Below, in pieces: positions 52,463-60,204 of a stretch of 64,000 nucleotides of DNA. This DNA is from a bacterium (GTDB lineage: Bacteria > Orphanbacterota > Orphanbacteria > Orphanbacterales > Orphanbacteraceae). The notes under the pieces are model-generated. The model had not been told where the DNA came from. It did not search any database and saw only the letters and a program-made list of their open reading frames with translations. The first letter of the stretch is position 1. Each line of letters starts with the position of its first letter. The position numbers were made by a program, and so were the translations under genes. The stretch spans positions 60,973-124,972 of the forward strand of contig JALGYY010000044.1 of NCBI GenBank assembly GCA_025782575.1, read 5' to 3'.

Positions 52463-53878
52463 ATGGCAACTGAGATTTTTTCGTGGGGAGCCGCCCAGGA
52501 GGTCACGGGCTCCAAGCATTTCCTGCAAACCCCCAACGCACTCATTCAGATTGATTGCGGTATGTTCCAGGGGCGCCGTAAGGATGCTTATGAGCGCAAT
52601 CGTAAGCTGCCGTTCGATTGTGGCGCCGTCAACGCGTGTGTCCTTACCCACGCCCACTTTGATCACTGCGGTAATCTGCCTACACTGGTCAAATCGGGTT
52701 ATGATGGCCCGATCTACGCGACACCCGCCACGAAGGACATTGCCAGGATCATCCTGAACGACTCCGCACACATTCAGCAAAGTGACTCCGCCTGGGCCAA
52801 AAAACGAGCCCGGCGCAGCGGCAGGAAAGACGCCTTTATTCCACTTCCGATTTACGATTTTGAAGATGTCGACCATGTGATGGACAGGTTCGTCGACATT
52901 CGCTACGGCGAGCGAAAGGAAATCGCGCAGGGGATCAACATCACTCTGTACGACGCAGGGCACATTCTGGGATCGGCCTCCGTGGATATGGAAGTGGAAG
53001 AGGGGGGAACGACACATCGCGTCCTCTTCAGCGGAGATCTGGGGCGACGGGACCTTCCGATCCTGAGAGATCCCCAACATCCGCCTACACCCGATGTCTT
53101 CATCGGAGAGAGTACCTACGGCAACCGTTTGCACGAGGAAGTTTCCGAGGTAGACAAAGAGATGGCGGAGGTGATCAACCGGACCGCCGACCGGGGTGGA
53201 AAGATCATCATCCCCGCGTTTGCAGTAGGCCGGACCCAGGAAATAGTCTATTGCGTTCATCTGCTGACGGACAAGAAGATGATCCCCAGCATGCCGGTCT
53301 ATGTGGACAGTCCGATGGCGATCAAAGCAACCCGCGTTTTCCTCGATCACCCGGAGTGCTACGACCAGGAGACGCATGACGCCTTCACCTCGCACTCCAA
53401 GAACCCCTTCGGTTTCGAGGAACTGACTCTCACCCGTACCGTTGAGCAATCCAAGGAGATCAATGAAACGCCTGGTCCGGCCATCATAATCTCCGCGAGC
53501 GGGATGGCGGAATCGGGACGTATCCTTCATCATCTAATGAATAATATTGAAGATCCCCGCGCGACCATTCTTATTGTGGGCTATATGGCGAGCCACACGC
53601 TGGGCCGGCGGATTGTAGAGCGGCACGAAGAGGTCCGAATCTTCGGGCAGGAATTCAAATTGAGAGCTGAAGTAAAAATCCTAAATGCCTTCTCCGCCCA
53701 TGCCGATTTCCAGGAGATCCGGCGCTATCTGGGCCACTATTCGAAGAAGGAACTGCGGGACATCTATCTGGTCCACGGAGAGCCGGACGCGCAGAAAAAC
53801 CTGACCGATGTCCTGGAGAGCGATGGTTTTCGCCACGTGGAGGCGATCCAGTATAAGGAGCGTTACCGGATCGGTTGA
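52463..53878 (+). CDS. Beta-CASP metallo-beta-lactamase RNase (CPSF/YSH1-like)
   Basis: ATG 52463 follows AGGGAGGATTCA. The 471-aa protein has the metallo-beta-lactamase HxHxDH motif (THAHFDHCG, near residue 66), GHILGSASV, and FSGDLGRRD. The beta-CASP part has YVDSPMA, IIISASGMAESGRILHHL and NAFSAHADFQEI motifs, ending in YLVHGEPDAQKNL. These zinc enzymes are RNA endo/exonucleases in archaea and bacteria. It is the soluble form of about 470 aa without KH domains. It is divergent from parA, sharing the parS-bearing upstream region. Confidence 0.94.
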   Translation: MATEIFSWGAAQEVTGSKHFLQTPNALIQIDCGMFQGRRKDAYERNRKLPFDCGAVNACVLTHAHFDHCGNLPTLVKSGYDGPIYATPATKDIARIILNDSAHIQQSDSAWAKKRARRSGRKDAFIPLPIYDFEDVDHVMDRFVDIRYGERKEIAQGINITLYDAGHILGSASVDMEVEEGGTTHRVLFSGDLGRRDLPILRDPQHPPTPDVFIGESTYGNRLHEEVSEVDKEMAEVINRTADRGGKIIIPAFAVGRTQEIVYCVHLLTDKKMIPSMPVYVDSPMAIKATRVFLDHPECYDQETHDAFTSHSKNPFGFEELTLTRTVEQSKEINETPGPAIIISASGMAESGRILHHLMNNIEDPRATILIVGYMASHTLGRRIVERHEEVRIFGQEFKLRAEVKILNAFSAHADFQEIRRYLGHYSKKELRDIYLVHGEPDAQKNLTDVLESDGFRHVEAIQYKERYRIG

Positions 53879-53967
53879 TTTTCCGAGGCCGGGACGCCCG
53901 ACGGGTTCTGAATGATGTATAGTAGCCCGGACTTCACATCAGGATTCGAAGCCAGGGACACTCCCCT

Positions 53968-55683
53968 TTGCGTGATCATCCTATGTTCTTGTTTATCAAC
54001 AACTTGCGCCAGCCGATGGCGCTGAAAAACTCCGGCCGCCCATCCCCCAGGGGGCCTCGCCCATTGGCTCTCCGCAAACCGGCTCGCTTCATCGCCACCA
54101 TCCTGCTCGCCTGGGCGGTCGCCGGCTGCTCCGATTTTGGCTCGGAACCGAAAGAACCGACCATACCCGACTGCCCTGATACGGCAGAGCATCAGCTGAA
54201 CGGGCTGTTCGGCGAGCTTGTCGATCATCTTTACCGGATCGAAGTGAGTCAGGCATTGTTCTACAAGGGAGTAACCGCGAGCTTCGAGACAACTGTTGGC
54301 GGTCACGCCCCGATCTACACGCGCCAGGAAGTCCATGATGTTACGACAGCTATCGCAGAACTTTCCGGTCTTCGTTTCCCGGTTGAGCTGATCCTCGACG
54401 AAATCGACTCACTTTTAGTCGAGGCGGATCCAGGGGAAAACTGGGCACCACTCTTTCGACGATGGGAAGTGTCCATCAACAGTGCGCTGAACATGGGTGA
54501 CTCCCTCCATGACCGCCTGGAGAATAAAGCTCGGTCCATCCTCGCAGACCTCGCTCTGAACAAGGGTTCTCCGGAAGCAGCAGCGTTTTCCTGCCAGGTT
54601 ACCGGAGTCGGAGCCGGCTTCAACTCTTTGGAAGAATTCCTGGAACGAGCTGATCGGAAGGCATGGGTCGAGCTATTCCCGGCGTTTACCTCCTGTGCCC
54701 TCACCCTATGGAGTGAGGATTGGTACGACCTCATCCAGGAAATCCAACCGCTTTTCGCCAGGAATCAGGAGCCTCTCCTCGGCGGCCTCAGTCTTTTTAT
54801 GGCGCCCGACATCAAAACAAGCGCATCGGGATGGTCGGAATTAGAAGCCTGGGGAGAAGGGGGGAGGACAATCCAGCCGATAATTGTCGCCCCGGACGAC
54901 CCCACGGCCCTTTCGGGTCCGGCGGTTCTGGTTCTCATTCCCCGGGCCGGCCTGAAGGGCTCTCTCTATCACACCTTTTTCTTGAACCGACCCAAGGCGC
55001 TTGAACAGGTTCCCCCGGGAGAGTACGACATTCTCTTTCTTGCAAGCGGAGGGCGGCCCACCACTTCCGGCCCCATCACGATCGGCCCATCACCGACACG
55101 GGATCTATTCTTTGCTTTTCAACCATTGAACCCCGAACCGTGTGCAGGCCCAAACGGCGCTCTCCCCCTCTGGGTAATCGACCCTATGAGCGGACTTCAC
55201 CTCAGCAATCCCTGTCAATGCGACTGCAGAACGGAAGTCTGGGAGGGGTCGGCCACTTTCCAGGTCACTACCCCGGAAGATACAACACACATAATCCGTA
55301 GTACGTCTGCGTTTCGCTTTGTCGTAAGCTGCCGGGATGCTTCGATCTCCGGTGAAGGGACGGGCACGGTCGAGATCCTGCGCCGCAGCAACGGGGAGTG
55401 CGAATACACCGGCCCCGCGGAGAACTCGTTCAAGATTCAACTATCAGGGCACCGATTCCTTCGAACAGTGAATCTCACTTTCAGCAAGGCGGGCGGGACA
55501 TTCACGACAACCCTCCTTTGCCCGGGTGAAGAAGCCGGAACAATCGACATAAGCGAGATAGTGCAACCAGCCAGAACGACTTCCCTCGAGCTCGAGGGGA
55601 TTGTGTCGACAGTGGAGTTTCCAACCGGAGCCACCCTTGACAGCCCGTTCTACATCTCCACACAGATTTCGCGTATATTCTAG
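53968..55683 (+). CDS. Large lipoprotein of unknown function
   Basis: I do not recognise this protein. A lipoprotein signal (FIATILLAWAVAGC) puts the mature Cys near residue 53 from the first codon, or 37 from ATG 54016, which is a better distance and the likelier start. The first half of the mature part is predicted helical; the second half is beta-rich, with a cluster of cysteines (SNPCQCDCRTEVW, FVVSCRDAS). The repeated GTVEILRRSNGECEY and SFKIQLSGHRF segments suggest a beta sandwich. It is 89 nt after the beta-CASP gene. Function unknown; it should sit on the outer or inner membrane. Confidence 0.7.
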   Translation: MRDHPMFLFINNLRQPMALKNSGRPSPRGPRPLALRKPARFIATILLAWAVAGCSDFGSEPKEPTIPDCPDTAEHQLNGLFGELVDHLYRIEVSQALFYKGVTASFETTVGGHAPIYTRQEVHDVTTAIAELSGLRFPVELILDEIDSLLVEADPGENWAPLFRRWEVSINSALNMGDSLHDRLENKARSILADLALNKGSPEAAAFSCQVTGVGAGFNSLEEFLERADRKAWVELFPAFTSCALTLWSEDWYDLIQEIQPLFARNQEPLLGGLSLFMAPDIKTSASGWSELEAWGEGGRTIQPIIVAPDDPTALSGPAVLVLIPRAGLKGSLYHTFFLNRPKALEQVPPGEYDILFLASGGRPTTSGPITIGPSPTRDLFFAFQPLNPEPCAGPNGALPLWVIDPMSGLHLSNPCQCDCRTEVWEGSATFQVTTPEDTTHIIRSTSAFRFVVSCRDASISGEGTGTVEILRRSNGECEYTGPAENSFKIQLSGHRFLRTVNLTFSKAGGTFTTTLLCPGEEAGTIDISEIVQPARTTSLELEGIVSTVEFPTGATLDSPFYISTQISRIF

Positions 55684-55723
55684 GGACCAGGCAGGTACGG
55701 ACCCGACTCCAGGGGAATCACCA

Positions 55724-56116
55724 GTGAAAAAGACGTTTCAGATCAAGACTGACAAAAGGATCCAGACCACGGATATTACAGCAATGGTGCAGGACCTCAT
55801 TGACCCGGGTTACGAGGGGATCTGCGTTGTCTATACTCCCCATACCACCACCGCCATCGGAATCAACGAAGGCGCCGATCCCGACGTCGCAAGCGACATC
55901 GAGCGTACCCTTGCGAACCTCTTTCCGAAAGATGGAGACTACCGCCACTTCGAAGGCAACTCCGATTCCCATTTGAAATCGATCCTGACCGGACCGTCCG
56001 AAACGATCATCATCGAGAATGGAAAGCTCGTGCTTGGCCAGTGGCAATCCATTTACTTCTGCGAATTCGACGGACCAAGAACAAGAAACGTGTACGTTCG
56101 ACTTCTTGCCGATTAA
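55724..56116 (+). CDS. yjbQ: YjbQ/UPF0047 family protein
   Basis: GTG 55724, with AGGGG upstream, gives 130 aa; the earlier frame belongs to the previous gene's end. The family motifs are complete: VVYTPHTTTAIGINEGADPDV (in part), GDYRHFEGNSDSHLKSILTGPSE, and GQWQSIYFCEFDGPRTRNVYV. Conserved His and Glu line a small active site. The family has weak thiamine-phosphate synthase activity in E. coli, but its true role is unclear. It is followed after 12 nt by the FHA protein. Confidence 0.94.
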   Translation: MKKTFQIKTDKRIQTTDITAMVQDLIDPGYEGICVVYTPHTTTAIGINEGADPDVASDIERTLANLFPKDGDYRHFEGNSDSHLKSILTGPSETIIIENGKLVLGQWQSIYFCEFDGPRTRNVYVRLLAD

Positions 56117-56128
56117 AGAGAGGAACCC

Positions 56129-57115
56129 ATGCCGGGCCGCAAACTGAAACTGCTTATTATCGATCAGAAAGCAGGAATCCATCGGGTGCTTTCGTTTGAT
56201 ACGAACGAACCGGTCTCTATCGGCCGTGATGCGGAGAACCTGGTTGTCCTGAATGCTCACTCCGTCTCCAGAAAGCATGCCCTGATCGAACCAGCGCCGG
56301 ATGGTTGGGTCATCAAGGATTGCAGCAGTCTCGGCACCTCCAGAAACGGGGAGCCGCTACAGAAAGAGGCTCCCGTACTTCTCGAGAATGGCGATACGCT
56401 CGAGTTTCCTGGTCACGAAATCAAAGTGACGCTCGAAGTGGGGGCCGAGCAGGAACAGGACGCCGCGGTGCAACTGGAAGACCTGGTACGCGATCTCGAA
56501 GAGGACAAGCCGACCGCGCATATCCGTGTCATGCAGGGGGACGTCGAGCAGGGCGCAGTCGCTCTCGGCGGCGAAGGATCCCGTCTCATGATCGGACGAA
56601 GTGCGGAGTGCGAGATACGAATCGATGATCCCATGCGTCTCATATCGGGTATGCATGCCAAGGTCGAGAGAGATTGGGCCGGCGTATTCATCTACGACCT
56701 CAGCCGGAACGGCGTATTTGTGAATGGCATAAGAATCAATGACGTCGCCCCGCTCAAGAACGGCGATCGAGTTACGCTGGTCATTGCGGAAGAGGGAGAG
56801 GATAGACCTGTACTTCTCTTCGAAGATGAGTCGGGGAGCGAAGAACCGCCCGAAGGGGCGATCGGCGAGCCCGATCAGGAACAGGAAGAACCGATGCCGG
56901 AATCCGAACAGGAAGAAGAGCCGGCGACAGAAAGCACACCCGAACCGGAGCCGCCTGTTCAACCGGATCAACCTGAATCGACACCGACGCCCGCTGGAGT
57001 CAAGTCGTCTCGTCCCCCCTCCGGCGGTGGTGGCGTACTATTCTTGATCATGATTATTATCGTTCTGGTCGCCGTCGGCGCGCTGATCTTCGCAGGGCTG
57101 AAGCTCTTTTCCTAG
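56129..57115 (+). CDS. Double-FHA tail-anchored membrane protein
   Basis: The 328-aa protein has two forkhead-associated domains: FHA1 at about residues 25-110 (SIGRDAENLVVLNAHSVSRKHALI, in part) and FHA2 at about 140-225 (MIGRSAECEIRIDD, SGMHAKVE, LSRNGVFVNG). FHA domains bind phosphothreonine. A long Glu/Pro-rich linker (about 235-300) leads to one C-terminal TM helix (VLFLIMIIIVLVAVGALIFAGL), so the FHA part is cytoplasmic and tail-anchored. A Ser/Thr kinase would be the partner, but none is in the window. FHA-bearing SctD proteins occur in type III systems, and sctV is nearby, yet this layout differs from SctD. Confidence 0.9.
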   Translation: MPGRKLKLLIIDQKAGIHRVLSFDTNEPVSIGRDAENLVVLNAHSVSRKHALIEPAPDGWVIKDCSSLGTSRNGEPLQKEAPVLLENGDTLEFPGHEIKVTLEVGAEQEQDAAVQLEDLVRDLEEDKPTAHIRVMQGDVEQGAVALGGEGSRLMIGRSAECEIRIDDPMRLISGMHAKVERDWAGVFIYDLSRNGVFVNGIRINDVAPLKNGDRVTLVIAEEGEDRPVLLFEDESGSEEPPEGAIGEPDQEQEEPMPESEQEEEPATESTPEPEPPVQPDQPESTPTPAGVKSSRPPSGGGGVLFLIMIIIVLVAVGALIFAGLKLFS

Positions 57116-57146
57116 CCCGGGGGACCATCACCAAAGGAAACTTCAC

Positions 57147-57515
57147 TTGAAAAGAAACCCGATCAACCTTGGCGACAAGCTGCAACTCTTCCAGGATCAC
57201 TGGTCCCCTCGCGTAGTAGCCGAGCTGAACGATTATCAATTCAAGCTGGCTAAACTGGAGGGGAAATTCGTCTGGCACAAACACGACGAAACCGATGAGG
57301 CGTTCATGGTTCTTAACGGAAGCATGACAATTGATTTCCGGGATGGTGAGGTCCGTCTTTCCCGAGGTGAAATGTACGTCGTCCCGAGAGGGGTCGAGCA
57401 CCGACCGCGAGCAGAGCGAGAGTGCCACGTCCTGATTGTCGAACCGTCAGGAACAAAAAATACGGGGAATTCCGACAACGATACGCTGACCGCGGAAAAC
57501 GACATCTGGATCTGA
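57147..57515 (+). CDS. Small cupin-domain protein
   Basis: The TTG start at 57147 follows AAAGGAAA at a suitable distance, giving 122 aa. Cupin motif 1 reads WHKHDETDEAFMVLNG and motif 2 reads EMYVVPRGVEHRPRA, so the metal-binding His residues and the Glu are in place. The size fits a single-domain metal-binding cupin of the mannose-6-phosphate isomerase-like group, whose substrates are varied. It is 31 nt after the FHA gene and 13 nt before a small membrane protein, as part of a four-gene run. Confidence 0.9.
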   Translation: MKRNPINLGDKLQLFQDHWSPRVVAELNDYQFKLAKLEGKFVWHKHDETDEAFMVLNGSMTIDFRDGEVRLSRGEMYVVPRGVEHRPRAERECHVLIVEPSGTKNTGNSDNDTLTAENDIWI

Positions 57516-57528
57516 CCGAGAGGAATCA

Positions 57529-57831
57529 GTGAAAGCCGGAAGAATATTTCATGGGTTCCTGCTGGTCTTTTCGAATGCGTTCGTCGGGCTTGCGGGAGGA
57601 TCTCTGGTCGGCGCGCAGATCATTCCCGAGGGGGCCGGTCTCGCAGGGCCGGCCGAAGCACTCGTTTACGGATTGATCGGCCTGGTTCTTTCCATCGCCT
57701 TCAGCGTCGTTGCCCTCCTGAAAATGAGTGACCGCCGACTTCGTTTCACGCTGTTCTGCTCCATGGCGATCGCTCTGGTAATCGTCGCAATCCTCTTCGG
57801 CATACGATCGGTTCGCACCCGGAATTCGTAA
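57529..57831 (+). CDS. Small three-TM membrane protein
   Basis: GTG 57529 with GAGAGGAATC upstream gives 100 aa. The protein has three hydrophobic helices (about residues 8-30, 42-64 and 72-92) and a basic C-terminus (RSVRTRNS). I know no family. It is 13 nt after the cupin gene and probably co-transcribed with it. A long inverted repeat at 57818 overlaps its last codons. Confidence 0.7.
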   Translation: MKAGRIFHGFLLVFSNAFVGLAGGSLVGAQIIPEGAGLAGPAEALVYGLIGLVLSIAFSVVALLKMSDRRLRFTLFCSMAIALVIVAILFGIRSVRTRNS

Positions 57832-57876
57832 ACCTGATTCTCTGTTTGTTGGTGTCTCGCCAATGTGAATTCCGGG
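57818..57876. terminator. Inverted repeat between convergent genes
   Basis: CCCGGAATTC and GAATTCCGGG are perfect 10-bp arms with a 39-nt loop that holds a smaller TTGGTG/CGCCAA stem. They span the gap between the small membrane protein and sctV, so a bidirectional terminator is likely. Confidence 0.45.
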
Positions 57877-60042
57877 CTAGCTTGCTTCCTGCTCGGGCTC
57901 TTCCTCGAACCCGCCGCCAAAGAGGCTCTGTCCGGTGAGCGAGATGATTCCCATGGGCTGGGGCATCAGTTCGGGTGTCAATTCTCGCGTGGAGATAACG
58001 GCGGCATCGGGGAATTCGACGTCACAAAGACGCTTGAAGAAAGGGCGCGCTTCCGGCTCGATCAATACGACCGGTGGCGCGGCGGTCGGCGGCCGGTCAC
58101 CCAGTTCATTACGAATCGCGCCGAGAATGTCCCCCTGCATGTCGGGTGAGAGCCCGAGATAGGTACCGGTCGGCGTGTGGCGCACTGATTCGGTAATCGC
58201 CTGCTGAATCTCGGGCTCTACCTGGTAGACAATCAACTTGCCGTCAGCACGGGCGTACTTGAAACAGATCTGTCTGGCCAGGCTGCTCCGCACCAATTCC
58301 GTAAGCTGAAGAGGGTCGCTTTCAACTCGCCCCCACTCGCTAAGCGCTTCGAGAATCCCTTTTACATCGCGTATCGACACATTTTCACGGGCAAGCCGCT
58401 GAAGCACTTCCGTAAACTGGAAGAGATTGACCACCTTGGGGATGACCTCTTCCACAAGATTCGGATGAGACTGGCCGAGCTGATCGAGCAGTAACCGGAC
58501 TTCCTGCAGCCCGATGAACTCCTGAGCGTATCGCTTGAGGAACCCGGCGATCTGTAGAACGAGCACCTCGGCGTGCGTCACGATCGGAATGCCCGCCTGC
58601 TGGACCAGCTCGATCTTGTCCTCAGGGATCCATGATGCCGGCGACCCGTTGGCCGGGTTTTCCGTCGGCTCCGCTTCGATCTGGAAAACTGCCAGATTTT
58701 CCGCCGATTCATTCACGAAGACTTTGTCAGTCGGAATAACGCCGGTCGAAACAGGAACTTCTTTCAATAGAATGGCAAATGCCCCCTCGCCGATCGGCTG
58801 ATTCCCCTGAATCTGGATCGGAGGGAACTGGACGCCCAGCTCGTAGTAGAGAGAGTCACGGAGTTCCGGAATGAGCCGTGCGAGCGCCTGCCCGCCATCC
58901 CCTTCCCGGTCGATCACATCGGTCAGCGTCTCACTCACCTGAACGAGGACCGGTACCGTCAGACTGAATCCCGCATCGCCGGTCGCCTCTTCCTCTTCGG
59001 GGGCCTGCTCCTCGACCAGCTCTCCCGCTTCCTTGCGTTTCTTCGTCTTGATAAGGCCGTAAGCGGTCGCTCCGACCACAATTGCAAGCGTGAGAAACGG
59101 CACCACAGGAAGACCTGGCACGATAGCCAGTCCGACCAGGAGTATCGCTACAATGGCGATCGCTTTCGGCTGTGCCAGAATCTGTGTCGCGATGTCCTTG
59201 CCCAGATGGCTCTCCGCTTCTTCCGAGGCCACGCGGGTGACGACAATGCCGGCCGAAACGGAAATGAGAAGTGCCGGGATCTGGCTGACGAGGCCGTCGC
59301 CGATGGTCAGAATCGAGTAGGTCTGGAGCGCCTTGCCGGCTTCCATGCCCTGCTGCATGACCCCGATGGCGAGACCACCCACAATGTTGATGAGCGTAAT
59401 GATGATTCCCGCGATGGCGTCACCCTTCACGAATTTCATCGCGCCGTCCATGGCACCGTACAACTGCGACTCCCGCTGCAAACTGGCCCGCCGGGTCCGG
59501 GCCTCATGCACGTCGAAGAGCCCCGCCCGGAAGTCGGCGTCGATCGACATCTGCTTCCCCGGAAGCGCATCGAGCGTGAACCGGGCGGAAACCTCCGCTA
59601 CACGTTCGGCGCCCTTGGTGATCACCAGAAACTGGATCAGCGTCAGAATGAGAAAGATGACGAAGCCGACAACCAGATTACCGCCGGCCACGAAGTTCCC
59701 GAACGCCTTGATCACCTCACCGGCATCCGCCTGGAGCAGGATGAGCCGTGTGGACGACACGTTCAGCCCCAGCCGGAAGAGAGTTGTAATCAGCAGGATG
59801 GTCGGGAACGCCGCGATCCGTGTCGCGTCCATGATGTAGATACAGACGAGCAGAAGGGTGACTGCCACGGTGATATTGACGGTGAGCAGCAGATCGAGCA
59901 GAAATGTCGGGAGCGGGATCAGCATCATCCCGATGATCGAAACCATGAATCCCGCAAGCATGAGATCCGAGTACTGCGCGACGATTTTCTCGACGTTCGC
60001 CTGCTTGATATCTTCGATCAGTGTCTGGAAAGCACTTGCCAT
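57877..60042 (-). CDS. sctV: Type III secretion export gate protein SctV (FlhA family, non-flagellar type)
   Basis: The 721-aa protein has about eight N-terminal TM helices, with the FHIPEP signature (RLGLNVSSTRLIL) and GAERVAEVSARFTLDALPGKQMSIDAD. A large cytoplasmic domain follows, with FIGLQEVRLLLDQL and VSIRDVKGILEALSEWGR. The segment ESQLYGAMDGAMKFVKGDAIAG is the injectisome (SctV/YscV/EscV) form rather than the flagellar FlhA form. SctV is the nonameric export gate. No other sct or flagellar gene is in the window; it is isolated between convergent and divergent plus-strand genes. A Glu-rich insert (EEQAPEEEEATG) follows the last TM. Confidence 0.88.
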   Translation of the reverse strand: MASAFQTLIEDIKQANVEKIVAQYSDLMLAGFMVSIIGMMLIPLPTFLLDLLLTVNITVAVTLLLVCIYIMDATRIAAFPTILLITTLFRLGLNVSSTRLILLQADAGEVIKAFGNFVAGGNLVVGFVIFLILTLIQFLVITKGAERVAEVSARFTLDALPGKQMSIDADFRAGLFDVHEARTRRASLQRESQLYGAMDGAMKFVKGDAIAGIIITLINIVGGLAIGVMQQGMEAGKALQTYSILTIGDGLVSQIPALLISVSAGIVVTRVASEEAESHLGKDIATQILAQPKAIAIVAILLVGLAIVPGLPVVPFLTLAIVVGATAYGLIKTKKRKEAGELVEEQAPEEEEATGDAGFSLTVPVLVQVSETLTDVIDREGDGGQALARLIPELRDSLYYELGVQFPPIQIQGNQPIGEGAFAILLKEVPVSTGVIPTDKVFVNESAENLAVFQIEAEPTENPANGSPASWIPEDKIELVQQAGIPIVTHAEVLVLQIAGFLKRYAQEFIGLQEVRLLLDQLGQSHPNLVEEVIPKVVNLFQFTEVLQRLARENVSIRDVKGILEALSEWGRVESDPLQLTELVRSSLARQICFKYARADGKLIVYQVEPEIQQAITESVRHTPTGTYLGLSPDMQGDILGAIRNELGDRPPTAAPPVVLIEPEARPFFKRLCDVEFPDAAVISTRELTPELMPQPMGIISLTGQSLFGGGFEEEPEQEAS

Positions 60043-60204
60043 GCCGGAAGTGTAGCAAAGAGGGGGGCACGGGGGAACGCAAAAGGGAAAGGATAGCGGG
60101 AGACGTGGAATGGGGCCTCAGGAGCAATGGTTTCCTATATAATCATGGAGTCGGCCATTCCGGAGATTGAAGTTCGTAGATTCCCGTCCGATGAGCGAGG
60201 GTTC

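Noticed and set aside
51955-52545. A 196-codon minus-strand frame covering the parS sites
   Set aside because: It has no recognisable content and overlaps both parA and the start of the beta-CASP gene.
57877-60042. Naming the export gate gene flhA
   Set aside because: The ESQLYGAMDGAMKF segment and the C-terminal domain are of the injectisome type, and no flagellar genes are nearby.
59206-60096. A 296-codon plus-strand frame opposite sctV
   Set aside because: The translation is rich in His, Asp, Glu and Arg without any fold, as expected for the antisense of a membrane gene.
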